A stretch of DNA of 64,000 nt from Loktanella sp. PT4BL (lineage in GTDB: Bacteria > Pseudomonadota > Alphaproteobacteria > Rhodobacterales > Rhodobacteraceae): contig NZ_QJJL01000005.1 in the NCBI RefSeq assembly GCF_003201935.1, forward strand, positions 1-64,000, in the 5' to 3' direction. The notes beneath the pieces were generated by a model. The model was not told the origin of the DNA, searched no databases, and saw only the letters and a list, made by a program, of their open reading frames with translations. Made by a program: the position numbers and the translations under genes. Of this stretch, positions 1-7,349 are shown piece by piece (within the stretch, counting starts at the first letter, position 1; each line of letters opens with the position of its first letter).

Positions 1-117
1 GCCCGGCATTTTGGCCGAGAGATACAGCTGGTTTGCATTGTCTTCAAAGCTGCGGATACGGACCATCTGGCGGTACATGCGCAGATAGTCCTCGGAATTT
101 GTTTTGGCTTTGGCCAT
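1..117 (-). CDS. Thiamine-dependent 2-oxoacid/acetoin dehydrogenase E1 alpha subunit, N-terminus only
   Basis: Only the first 39 residues lie in the window; the gene runs off the left edge. The start region (MYRQMVRIRSFEDNA, then a LYLSAKMPG segment) is the usual beginning of E1-alpha subunits of the pyruvate/acetoin dehydrogenase type, where the opening helix contains an 'MxRxRxFE' pattern. Such subunits bind thiamine diphosphate and decarboxylate 2-oxoacids, or cleave acetoin, in a complex with E1-beta and a lipoyl E2. A purine-rich GGGGGGAG precedes the ATG. It is the last visible gene of the leftward operon after the M24 protein (82-bp gap). Whether the substrate is pyruvate, a branched 2-oxoacid or an acyloin cannot be told from this fragment; the catabolic neighbours favour an acyloin-type or specialised substrate. 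Confidence 0.75.
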   Translation of the reverse strand, partial: MAKAKTNSEDYLRMYRQMVRIRSFEDNANQLYLSAKMPG

Positions 118-199
118 GGCGGGCTCCCCCCTTGCCGGATCGTCGTTTGATAAGGCGTGTGTGCAGGCCGCCACGAAAATGCAGCGGCCTGTCGGTGTT

Positions 200-1510
200 C
201 TAGTAGCGGTTGGCGATTGGCAGCTCTTCAGCAGGGAAGAGGCTGATGACTTCGCACCCTGTCTCGGTCACAACGACTTCTTCCTCGATCCGAGCGGCGG
301 AATAACCGTCCGTGGCAGGGCAGTAGGTTTCCAGCGCAAAGACCATGCCTGTCTTGATCTCCATCGGGTGATCCATCGACACAGCACGGCTGATGATGGG
401 TCGTTCATGCAGCGCAAGGCCAAGCCCGTGACCGAATTGCAGACCGAAGGCCTGATCCTCGCTTGCGAAGCCCAGCTCTTGGGCCGTTGGCCAGACCTCG
501 GCCACCTTATCTGTGGACACGCCCGGTTTGATCATCGCGATAGACGCGTCGATCCATTCGCGCGCCTTGGTATAGGCGTCATTCTGCGACGGGGTCGCGC
601 GGCCGACGTTGAACGTGCGATAATAACAGGTGCGATAGCCCTGATAGGATTGCAGGATATCAAAGAAGGCCTGATCGCCCGGCCGGATCAGACGGTCGGT
701 AAAGTTATGTGGATGCGGGTTGCAGCGTTCGCCGGAAATGGCGTTGATCGCCTCAACATCGTCTGATCCCATTTCGTAGAGCATCTTGTTGGAAAGCGCG
801 ACAATATCGTTCTCGCGCACACCCGGTTTCAGCTCTTCGTAGATCATGTGGTAGACGCCATCGACCATGGCTGCCGCCTGGGTCAAAAGCTGGATTTCAT
901 CCGTGTTCTTGATCTCGCGCGCCGCCAGCATGATCTGCTGGCCGTCAACCACGTTCAGGCCTTCTTCTTGCAGCGCGTGGAACATGGCCGTTTCAGCATA
1001 GTCCACACCCACGGGCATATCGGCCATACCGGCATCGCGGATCAATCCGGCGATCTGCTTGGCGTATTTCTTCATCAGTCCGAATTCTGGCGGGATCGTA
1101 CCACGCATGCCCACAACACCGGCAAGGCAGTGGCTGGGCTCGAGCCAGTCGGAATGGCGTTTGTGGTGCTCTGCGGCGGATCCGAAATCCCACACATAGG
1201 GGCTGTCATCGCCTGTCAGCAGACAGAAACGGCACATCTTGTCGCGTTCCCATTCGCCGATCTTGGTCGCGCTGACGTAGCGGATATTGTTCACATCGAA
1301 CAAAAGAAGCGTGCCCGCGTTCGAGTTTTGCAAAGACTGGCGTGTCCGCGCAAGGCGATAGCGGCGCAGGCGGTCGTGGTCGATGCGGCGTTCGAAATCC
1401 ACGGACATATGGCCATGGGCCGGCAGCTTGTCGCGCCATTCCCAGTTGGGCTCGAGGTCCATGGGGGTGAGCAGGTTCGGCATTAGGGCGTTGCCCGGAC
1501 GTTCTGACAT
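200..1510 (-). CDS. M24-family (creatinase/aminopeptidase P-like) protein with altered metal site
   Basis: This 436-residue protein has the two-part M24B layout: a creatinase-type N-terminal domain (about 40-190, with LLLFDVNNIRYVS near 70-80) and a pita-bread catalytic domain (about 205-425). M24 enzymes normally bind two metals through Asp, Asp, His, Glu, Glu. Here Asp284 (FFD), His361 (GHGLG), Glu394 and Glu409 are present, but the second Asp of the usual GYxxDxxRTF motif is Cys295 (GYRTCYYRTF). It may therefore be metal-poor, like creatinase, or have new chemistry, as in the DMSP lyase DddP of the same family. AAGGAG lies 7 nt before the ATG. It sits between an SDR and the E1-alpha gene in the leftward operon, which argues for a role in small-molecule catabolism rather than peptide trimming. 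The substrate is unknown. Confidence 0.8.
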   Translation of the reverse strand: MSERPGNALMPNLLTPMDLEPNWEWRDKLPAHGHMSVDFERRIDHDRLRRYRLARTRQSLQNSNAGTLLLFDVNNIRYVSATKIGEWERDKMCRFCLLTGDDSPYVWDFGSAAEHHKRHSDWLEPSHCLAGVVGMRGTIPPEFGLMKKYAKQIAGLIRDAGMADMPVGVDYAETAMFHALQEEGLNVVDGQQIMLAAREIKNTDEIQLLTQAAAMVDGVYHMIYEELKPGVRENDIVALSNKMLYEMGSDDVEAINAISGERCNPHPHNFTDRLIRPGDQAFFDILQSYQGYRTCYYRTFNVGRATPSQNDAYTKAREWIDASIAMIKPGVSTDKVAEVWPTAQELGFASEDQAFGLQFGHGLGLALHERPIISRAVSMDHPMEIKTGMVFALETYCPATDGYSAARIEEEVVVTETGCEVISLFPAEELPIANRY

Positions 1511-1570
1511 TGCGGTCTCCTTCGGGGCGCATGGCCCCGTCTGAATTTTGGAAATTGAAAGGGTGGTGCG

Positions 1571-2380
1571 TTACTGGATGCACCAGCCGCCATCGATGTG
1601 GATCATCTGGCCGGTCATGTAATCGCTGTCATCGGACGCGAGGAAAGAGGCAGTGCCGACAATGTCCTTGGGGTAGGACACGCGCTTGATCTGGAGCGCA
1701 TCGCGCACGATGTCGTCGTAGGCCTGGCCTTCTTTTTCCTTGAACCCGATATCGACAAGATCCTTGTCGAGTTGTTCCCAAAGCGGCGTCACAACAACAC
1801 CGGGCGCATAGCCGTTGACGGTGATGTTATGCTCGGCCAGACCAATCGCACCGCAGTGCGTCAGCGCCAGACAGCCGTATTTCGAGGTGCAATAGACGGT
1901 CACATCAACCAGCGGCTTGCGCGACGCAATCGAGCCGACGTTGATCAGCTTATAGGGGTGATCCTCCATCGGACCCTGCGCGATCATCTGGCGGGCGGTT
2001 TCCTGCATCCCCAGCCACATGGCTTTGGTGTTGACGTTCATGATCATGTCCCAGTTGTCTTCATCGATATCCATGAAGAAACGGGGCTTGTTCAGACCGG
2101 CGTTGAAAACACCCACGTTGATGGATCCGAATGCCTCAACCGTGGCGGCAACTGCGGCTGCGTTATCTTCGCGCTTGGTCACATCCATCTTCACCGCGAT
2201 GGCTTTGCCATTGCCTTCGGCGTTGATCGCGTCTGCCACGACTTGTGCCTGATCCCCGTCCAGATCGCCGATGCAGACATTGGCGCCTTGGGCGGCAAAT
2301 GCCTTGGCGTTGGCTTCTCCCATGCCGCGCGCGGCACCGGTGATCAGAATGTTTTTCCCTTTCAGGCGATTGGGGTCCAT
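1571..2380 (-). CDS. SDR-family polyol/diol-type dehydrogenase (copy 1)
   Basis: A classical short-chain dehydrogenase/reductase of 269 residues. The nucleotide-binding TGAARGMG is at about 14-21, NAG at 93-95, and the catalytic Ser150, Tyr163 and Lys167 (YCTSK) are all present. It ends in the usual DGGW-type tail. An insert after the active site (LWEQLDKDLVDIG...GQAYDD) resembles that of sorbitol/acetoin-type SDRs. It is clearly related to the SDR at 5518-6315, which has the same insert, so the locus carries a diverged pair on opposite strands. A strong AGGAGGAG precedes the start. The gene begins 23 bp after the regulator's stop and is presumably co-transcribed with it. I infer oxidation of a hydroxyl group on an imported polyol- or diol-like compound; the exact substrate is not known. 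Confidence 0.88.
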   Translation of the reverse strand: MDPNRLKGKNILITGAARGMGEANAKAFAAQGANVCIGDLDGDQAQVVADAINAEGNGKAIAVKMDVTKREDNAAAVAATVEAFGSINVGVFNAGLNKPRFFMDIDEDNWDMIMNVNTKAMWLGMQETARQMIAQGPMEDHPYKLINVGSIASRKPLVDVTVYCTSKYGCLALTHCGAIGLAEHNITVNGYAPGVVVTPLWEQLDKDLVDIGFKEKEGQAYDDIVRDALQIKRVSYPKDIVGTASFLASDDSDYMTGQMIHIDGGWCIQ

Positions 2381-2403
2381 TGGTCTCTCCTCCTGTTAAC
2401 ACG

Positions 2404-4122
2404 TCATTGCGTGCGATAGATGATGGCGTCCGCCCTCCCTTGTGCGCGACGCAGTGCTTCTTTCGGGCTGACAATTCCACGCAGCATGTCGTGGAATTCC
2501 TCGCCACAAATCTGGATAATGTCGTTGATTTCCGGGATGGGCGGGCGCGGCCAGAATTGGAGCTCGTCGCGCCATGACATGGCATCAACGGCTTCAAAGA
2601 TGGGCGATACGCGCCGCACATCGGGGTCAGCTGCAACAGAGTAACGCGGGTTCGTGCGGCTGCCGTTCTGGACGTAGAGTTTTTGAGCTTCGGGTGATGT
2701 AAAGACCCGCAAGGCCGCCACAGCATCCGCGACGCGTTCCTTGGGCAGGTTTGCAGGAATACCCATCATATAACCGCCGACAGGGGCGACAGGTGATGCA
2801 TTCGGACCCGCCGGATGTGGCAGATAGCCCGTTTGTGTTTGCGCAGGCGATGAATCGTCGAGCTCGAAATAGGGGGCAAGCAGGGTATAGCCGTAGGCCA
2901 TTGCAATGCGGCCGCTTGCATAGGGGCGGACCCGCTCATACCAGGACATCGACAGGATTTCTGGCGGTGAGTATTTCAAAAGCTCAAGAAGAAACTCGGC
3001 TGCCCGCAACCCCGCTTCGGTATCAATCGTGACGCGATACTTTCCGTTGGCAAGATGTGCGGTGTCAAAACCGCCCGCGATCCTGGGAAGATCAAGGATA
3101 GGCTGACCGAAATCCGCCAAGGTCATGAGAACCGTGTGGCCCAAAGCCGTGCCACGCGCCGCGTTCCATGCGATGCCGTACTGCCCCCGCTGAGGTGCAT
3201 GCAAGGCTTTGGCTGCTGTCAGCAATTCGTCCGTCGTCTGCGGCGGCACCAATCCGTTCTGTGCAAAGAGATCCTTGCGATAAAACAGGAGTTCAGGGGT
3301 TGTCTGTGCTGGTACCCCGTAAAGTTTGCCATTCCAGTGCGCGGCCTGCCAGCCTGCCGTGTGGAAATCTGCGGGATCAAGCTGCGCGATATCCATCACC
3401 TCTTCCAGAGGCATCAGGATTCCGCTGTCGGCAAATTCACCAACCCACGGCAGGTCGACCGCGATAATATCGTAGCGGCTTGCCTTGCGCTCGGCGTTGA
3501 TCTTGGCCTCCGAGCGCAGGCGATCAATGGAAAAGGCACGTTGATGGATCTGGGCACCAAGCGTCTGTTCAAACTGGCGTTTGAGGTTATCCATGACCAT
3601 AAACGTCGGATCACCATGCACCAGAACCCGCAATCCCCCTGCAAGCTTGAGCGGCTCAGGCAGGACTTGCAGGGGCGGGATTGATTTGACGTTCATATAG
3701 GTGCCGCCAAAGTAGTAATCCTCGGTGCTCCCAAGTGCCGATGTGGTGCCGAAGTGCTTTGCCGAAAGCCGCTCAAGGCGGTTGGACATCTGCATCCAGT
3801 GCTCCAGAAGCGTTTCGCTGGGGTGCATGGAATAGCTTTTGCCGGTCCGTGTGCGGGGGCGTTTTTCAACCAGCCCTGCCTCGAACATCTCTTGCAAGCG
3901 GCGGCTGGCTGTCGCATAGGGCGCACGGCTTGCGCCAATCAGTGACGTTGCCGTGACGACCTTTCCCTCGATATGGCCGCGCATCAGGGCGGCAATAATC
4001 CGGATATTGGGATTGGGCGAAGACAGATGGCCAAAGTCTTCCAGCTCGTCGCCCAGATCCTCGGCAAAGGCAATTGCGCGAAGCATGGCAGTCTTTGCCT
4101 CTGGGGCAGCAAACCTTCTCAT
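2404..4122 (-). CDS. Winged-helix regulator fused to an ABC-type solute-binding domain
   Basis: This 572-residue protein joins two modules. Residues about 38-105 form a winged-helix DNA-binding domain (helix-turn-helix around TATASRRLQEMFEAGLV, then an RTRTGKSYS wing). Residues about 164-560 are a full-length family-1 (maltose-type) solute-binding domain: YDIIAVDLPWVGEFADSG, LYGVPAQTTPELLFYRKDLF, and a C-terminal SPEAQKLY segment. There is no signal peptide, so the binding domain should act inside the cell as a ligand sensor. The ATG at 4122 is chosen because CCGGAG lies just upstream; the same frame is open as far as 4518 but without a comparable ribosome site. It is transcribed away from a sugar-type ABC operon and leads the operon holding the SDR and M24 genes. 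Repression or activation of both arms is inferred. Confidence 0.82.
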   Translation of the reverse strand: MRRFAAPEAKTAMLRAIAFAEDLGDELEDFGHLSSPNPNIRIIAALMRGHIEGKVVTATSLIGASRAPYATASRRLQEMFEAGLVEKRPRTRTGKSYSMHPSETLLEHWMQMSNRLERLSAKHFGTTSALGSTEDYYFGGTYMNVKSIPPLQVLPEPLKLAGGLRVLVHGDPTFMVMDNLKRQFEQTLGAQIHQRAFSIDRLRSEAKINAERKASRYDIIAVDLPWVGEFADSGILMPLEEVMDIAQLDPADFHTAGWQAAHWNGKLYGVPAQTTPELLFYRKDLFAQNGLVPPQTTDELLTAAKALHAPQRGQYGIAWNAARGTALGHTVLMTLADFGQPILDLPRIAGGFDTAHLANGKYRVTIDTEAGLRAAEFLLELLKYSPPEILSMSWYERVRPYASGRIAMAYGYTLLAPYFELDDSSPAQTQTGYLPHPAGPNASPVAPVGGYMMGIPANLPKERVADAVAALRVFTSPEAQKLYVQNGSRTNPRYSVAADPDVRRVSPIFEAVDAMSWRDELQFWPRPPIPEINDIIQICGEEFHDMLRGIVSPKEALRRAQGRADAIIYRTQ

Positions 4123-4224
4123 GTTATCTCCGGTCATTGCGTTCATTGCGCTTGAATGCCCCTTTCCGGGCGCTACAACAGGACCCTGACGTCGCGGGGG
4201 TGCTGCCTTACGGGCTAATTTGTT

Positions 4225-4239
4225 CGTTTTGGATATTTT
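4225..4239 (-). promoter_or_regulatory. Upstream operator-like site (inverted copy)
   Basis: CGTTTTGGATATTTT at this place is the exact reverse complement of the 15 bases at 4301-4315. The two copies lie 61 bp apart in opposite orientation. Such a long exact match in a regulatory gap suggests a binding site for the divergently encoded regulator, possibly allowing a DNA loop. Function is inferred. Confidence 0.5.
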
Positions 4240-4303
4240 GTCGGCTGACATTTTCCACGTCCGATCACTATCATTGTTGAGGGAGTTGAATCGTATCACA
4301 AAA

Positions 4304-4320
4304 ATATCCAAAACGGATAT
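4304..4320. promoter_or_regulatory. Operator-like palindrome ATATCC-N5-GGATAT
   Basis: The sequence ATATCCAAAACGGATAT is a perfect inverted repeat with 6-base arms around a 5-base spacer. A second, near-perfect copy follows 21 bp downstream, about two helical turns away and so on the same DNA face. It is the best candidate binding site for the winged-helix regulator at 2404-4122. Confidence 0.6.
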
Positions 4321-4324
4321 AATG

Positions 4325-4341
4325 ATATTCATAATGGATAT
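4325..4341. promoter_or_regulatory. Second operator-like palindrome ATATTC-N5-GGATAT
   Basis: ATATTCATAATGGATAT repeats the arm-spacer-arm plan of the site at 4304-4320 with one mismatch between its arms. The centre-to-centre distance is exactly 21 bp. Paired sites with this phasing often bind two dimers of one regulator cooperatively. Confidence 0.55.
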
Positions 4342-4472
4342 TAATGGTGAGGTTTGCCGTTGCGTCGGCGCGCATCCTTGTCTGCATCGCCTGTTCACGA
4401 GAGCAGTGCGATTCCCCGCCGGAGGAGTGGGGCGATAAAGAACATCAGACGATTTCAGGGAGGAAACGTAAC

Positions 4473-5441
4473 ATGACAATCCGAACAACTTTGACTGCAA
4501 CCGTTGCAACAGCCGCAATCGCGACCGCTGGCGCGGCGTTCGCTGATGGCCACAGCCCGATGCGTATCGGCATCACACAAAACAACGTGGGCGTTGACAG
4601 CTATCAGACTACTTACGAGCAGGCGTTCATCGCTGCTGCTGAGGCAAACGACAATGTAGAAGTCGTCGTGCTTGACGCCGGCGGCGACGTTGCCCGCCAG
4701 ATCGCGCAGATGGAGGACCTCATCCAGCAAGAGGTTGACGCCATCATCATCTGGCCGACAAACGGCGAAGCTGTGATCCCCGCGGTGCGTAAAGCCGCAC
4801 AGGCAGACATTCCCGTTGTTGTCACCAACTCGAACATCGCCGAAGCAGGTTTTGACTTCGTTGCCTCTTTCTCGGGGCCGGACAACATCACGCAAGGTTC
4901 ACGCTCGGCCGAGATCATGTGTGACCGCTTCAAGGCGCTGGGCATCGAGAATGAAGCACAGGTTGTGCAGATTTCCGGTCAGCCCGGTTACACCACCGCG
5001 ATCGAGCGCGCCCAGGGCTTTGAAGAGCGCCTGCCAGAGGTTTGCCCGAACGTGACATTGCTTGAAACGCAGCCAGGCGACTGGAACCGCGAGAAGTCAC
5101 AGCAGGTGATGGAAGCGTTTCTTGTGAAGTATGATGACATCGACGGCGTTTACGCTGGTGATGACAACATGGGTGTTGGCGCATTGAACGCAGCGAATGC
5201 CGCTGGCCGGACCGAGGGGATTACCTTCGTCGGTGCGACAAACTTTGCAGTCGGTTACGAGGCAATGGAGCGTGGCGAATACTGGGGTTCGATCTATCAA
5301 TCCCCTGTGGACGATGCAGAAGCCGCGCTGAAGACAGCGATTGACCTTCTCAATGGTGAAGAGCTGCCGTTCCTGAACTACTTCGACACTCCGAAGATCA
5401 CACAGGACAACATGAGCGAGTTCACGAAGCCTGTCTTCTAA
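4473..5441 (+). CDS. Sugar-type ABC transporter periplasmic binding protein (RbsB/XylF class)
   Basis: A 322-residue protein with an N-terminal Sec signal peptide of about 24 residues (cleavage likely after AAFA). The rest is a type-I periplasmic-binding fold of the ribose/xylose class: MRIGITQNNVG, VDAIIIWPTNGEAVIPAVRKAAQADIP spread over two strands, YAGDDNMGVGAL and a hinge-like C-terminus. It would capture a sugar, polyol or related compound for the two permeases downstream. The ATG at 4473 follows AGGGAGGAAA at 4457-4466; the reading frame extends further upstream but without this site. It is the first gene of the rightward operon and is followed by a UUCG-capped hairpin that may raise its mRNA level relative to downstream genes. 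The ligand is not predictable by eye. Confidence 0.9.
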   Translation: MTIRTTLTATVATAAIATAGAAFADGHSPMRIGITQNNVGVDSYQTTYEQAFIAAAEANDNVEVVVLDAGGDVARQIAQMEDLIQQEVDAIIIWPTNGEAVIPAVRKAAQADIPVVVTNSNIAEAGFDFVASFSGPDNITQGSRSAEIMCDRFKALGIENEAQVVQISGQPGYTTAIERAQGFEERLPEVCPNVTLLETQPGDWNREKSQQVMEAFLVKYDDIDGVYAGDDNMGVGALNAANAAGRTEGITFVGATNFAVGYEAMERGEYWGSIYQSPVDDAEAALKTAIDLLNGEELPFLNYFDTPKITQDNMSEFTKPVF

Positions 5442-5457
5442 AGACCCTCCCAACGGG

Positions 5458-5481
5458 GGCGGGGGGCTTCGGCTTCCCGCC
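5458..5481 (+). other. UUCG-capped stem-loop after the binding-protein gene
   Basis: A 10-bp stem (two G-T pairs) closes on the tetraloop TTCG 17 bp after the binding-protein stop. No run of T follows, so it is more likely a 3'-end stabiliser or processing site than a full terminator, as is common after the first gene of ABC operons. Confidence 0.6.
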
Positions 5482-5517
5482 TTCGCTCACTGAAGATCAA
5501 TAAAAAGGGGGGATAGG

Positions 5518-6315
5518 ATGGCCCGTATTTCCGGTCGTTCCTGTATCGTCACCGGTGCCGCGCAGGGTATTGGTCGCGCGATAGGCGAGGCGCTTGTCCA
5601 AGAGGGTGCCGATGTATGCTTTGCAGATATTAACGCAGAGAAAGCAGCAGAAATAGCTGAATTGAACCGCGCCATAGCCACTGATCTGGGCGCGAAAGTG
5701 ATGCACGCAAAGGTCGATGTAACCGACCGCGCTGCCGTCAAGGAGATGATTGCCAAGACCGTTGCCACATTCGGAAAGCTGGATGTGATGTTCAACAACG
5801 CCGGCGTTAACAAGCCGATGAACTTTCTGGATGTGACAGAAGAGAACTGGAATTTCATCATGGGGATCAACGGGTTGGGCTGCATGATCGGCATGCAGGA
5901 AGCCGCCCATCAGATGATCGCCCAGGGCACCGGTGGCAAGATTGTGAACACCGCCTCAATTGCCAGCAGGCAAGGGTTTGATAACGTTGCACCCTATTGT
6001 GCGAGCAAATTTGCGGTTGTTTCGCTGACGCAATCCGGCGCACGTGATCTTGCCAAACACAATATCACGGTGAACGGCTTTGCGCCCGGTGTGGTGGCCA
6101 CGGAAATGTGGGAGCAGGTCGACAAAGACCTGATGGACATTGGTGCAGCCGAGCGGCCCGGACAAGCGATGGAAGAATTCTCGTCCGAGATTTTGCGCGG
6201 TCGCGTAGCCACGCCTGCCGATATCACCGGCACAACAAACTATCTGGCAGCGCCGGATAGCGACTACATGACCGGCCAGATCGTGATGATCGATGGGGGC
6301 ATGGTACTCGTCTGA
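5518..6315 (+). CDS. SDR-family polyol/diol-type dehydrogenase (copy 2)
   Basis: A 265-residue classical SDR. TGAAQGIG lies at 12-19, NNAG near 93-96, and Ser147, Tyr160 and Lys164 (YCASK) form the catalytic set; the C-terminus ends IDGG. The MWEQVDKDLMDIG...PGQAMEE insert matches that of the leftward SDR at 1571-2380, so the two probably act on related compounds, for example successive or stereo-distinct oxidations. It is placed inside the transporter operon between the binding protein and the first permease. The ATG follows an AAGGGGGG stretch. NAD(H) use is suggested by the acidic residue after the second beta strand (FADIN), which is an inference. Confidence 0.88.
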   Translation: MARISGRSCIVTGAAQGIGRAIGEALVQEGADVCFADINAEKAAEIAELNRAIATDLGAKVMHAKVDVTDRAAVKEMIAKTVATFGKLDVMFNNAGVNKPMNFLDVTEENWNFIMGINGLGCMIGMQEAAHQMIAQGTGGKIVNTASIASRQGFDNVAPYCASKFAVVSLTQSGARDLAKHNITVNGFAPGVVATEMWEQVDKDLMDIGAAERPGQAMEEFSSEILRGRVATPADITGTTNYLAAPDSDYMTGQIVMIDGGMVLV

Positions 6316-6363
6316 TCCCGTCATGGATCAGCAAACCACGCAAGTGGTGTCAGGGAGGAAATA

Positions 6364-7338
6364 ATGGCGACACTGTCGAAACAAGATATTGGTAAGATAC
6401 TGGCGCGGCAGGGTATTCTGATCGCATTTGCGTTCTTTATCATCGGCTTTACATTGGCCAACGGCCGGTTCCTGAGCCCTGATAACGTGATGGGTGTCAT
6501 CCGGTCTTCGGCGATTTTGGGTGTCATGGCCCTGGGGGTCACCTTTGTCGTGATCAGCGGCAATCTTGATCTGTCAGTGGGCTCCATGATGTCGTTCTCG
6601 ACCATTGTGGTGCTGGATCTGCACGACAAGATCGGACCGGCGCTGGCGATCCCTGCAATGTTCGCCATGACGCTTTGTCTGGGTGCGTTCATCGGTTTCT
6701 TGGTGGGGTATCTCAAGCTGAACTCGCTGATTGTCACCTTGGGCATGTTATCGGCCATCCATGGTCTGACGCTGACCTATTCGGGCGGCAAGAATATGGA
6801 TATCGCCGATAAGGACGGCACATGGTTTGATGTCTTCGGGCAAGGCACGGCGCTGGGTATTCCCGTACCGATCCTGATGTTCCTTGCCCTTGCCGCGCTG
6901 CTCGGGATTATCCTCGCCAAGACGCCATTCGGGCGCAAGGTCTACGCCGTTGGCGGCAACGGCACGGCGGCCACGTTCTCGGGCATCAAGCGCGCGCGCA
7001 CTGTATTTCTTTGCTACCTGATGTCGGCAGGTTGCGTTGCCACCGCTGGCCTTATTCAGGCCAGCCGGTCCTTGGGCTCGCAGAACACCGTGGGGCAGGG
7101 GCTTGAACTTGAGGTCCTGGCGGCGGTCATCCTAGGGGGTGCATCGCTGCTGGGCGGGTCGGGGACGATCTTCAAGACGGTCATTGGCGTGCTGATCCTC
7201 GGATTTATCCAGAACGGACTGCTTTTGGTCGGTCTGCAATTCTACGTCCAGTTTGTTGTGACCTGGATCATCATCATCCTTGCTGTCTGGCTCGATATCG
7301 CGGCCAAGCGTGGCAAGCTCTGGTCGAACATCGCTTAG
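6364..7338 (+). CDS. Sugar-type ABC transporter permease 1 (RbsC class)
   Basis: A 324-residue, very hydrophobic protein with about eight to ten membrane spans. It has the family pattern of ribose/xylose permeases: ISGNLDLSVGSMMSF near the middle of the first half, LNSLIVTLGMLS, the coupling-loop segment TPFGRKVYAVGGN, and AVILGGASLLGGSGTI. It should form the membrane channel together with the permease at 7350-8351 as a heterodimer. AGGGAGG precedes the ATG by about 6 nt. It lies 48 bp after the SDR and 11 bp before the next permease. Confidence 0.92.
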   Translation: MATLSKQDIGKILARQGILIAFAFFIIGFTLANGRFLSPDNVMGVIRSSAILGVMALGVTFVVISGNLDLSVGSMMSFSTIVVLDLHDKIGPALAIPAMFAMTLCLGAFIGFLVGYLKLNSLIVTLGMLSAIHGLTLTYSGGKNMDIADKDGTWFDVFGQGTALGIPVPILMFLALAALLGIILAKTPFGRKVYAVGGNGTAATFSGIKRARTVFLCYLMSAGCVATAGLIQASRSLGSQNTVGQGLELEVLAAVILGGASLLGGSGTIFKTVIGVLILGFIQNGLLLVGLQFYVQFVVTWIIIILAVWLDIAAKRGKLWSNIA

Positions 7339-7349
7339 GGGGCGGGGAT

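Larger units (their letters stand above)
4123..4472. promoter_or_regulatory. 350-bp divergent regulatory region
   Basis: This is the gap between the divergent regulator and binding-protein starts. It is AT-rich at 4225-4345 compared with its surroundings and holds repeated ATATCC/GGATAT sequences (listed separately). The leftward reading frame is technically open through it, but no good ribosome site supports translation upstream of 4122. The rightward operon has a clear AGGGAGG at 4457-4464. I could not assign convincing -35/-10 boxes by eye. The region most likely carries both promoters and the operators of the HTH-binding-protein regulator. Confidence 0.6.

Noticed and set aside
200..1510. 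DMSP lyase DddP identity for the M24 protein
   Set aside because: The N-terminal domain is broadly DddP-like, but the DddP metal motif (FDxD...CxD) is not matched, so only the M24 family is claimed.
2404..4518. 704-residue version of the HTH-binding-protein gene
   Set aside because: The frame is open to 4518, but the extra 132 residues show no domain, cross the operator-like repeats and have no good ribosome site; CCGGAG before 4122 supports the shorter form.
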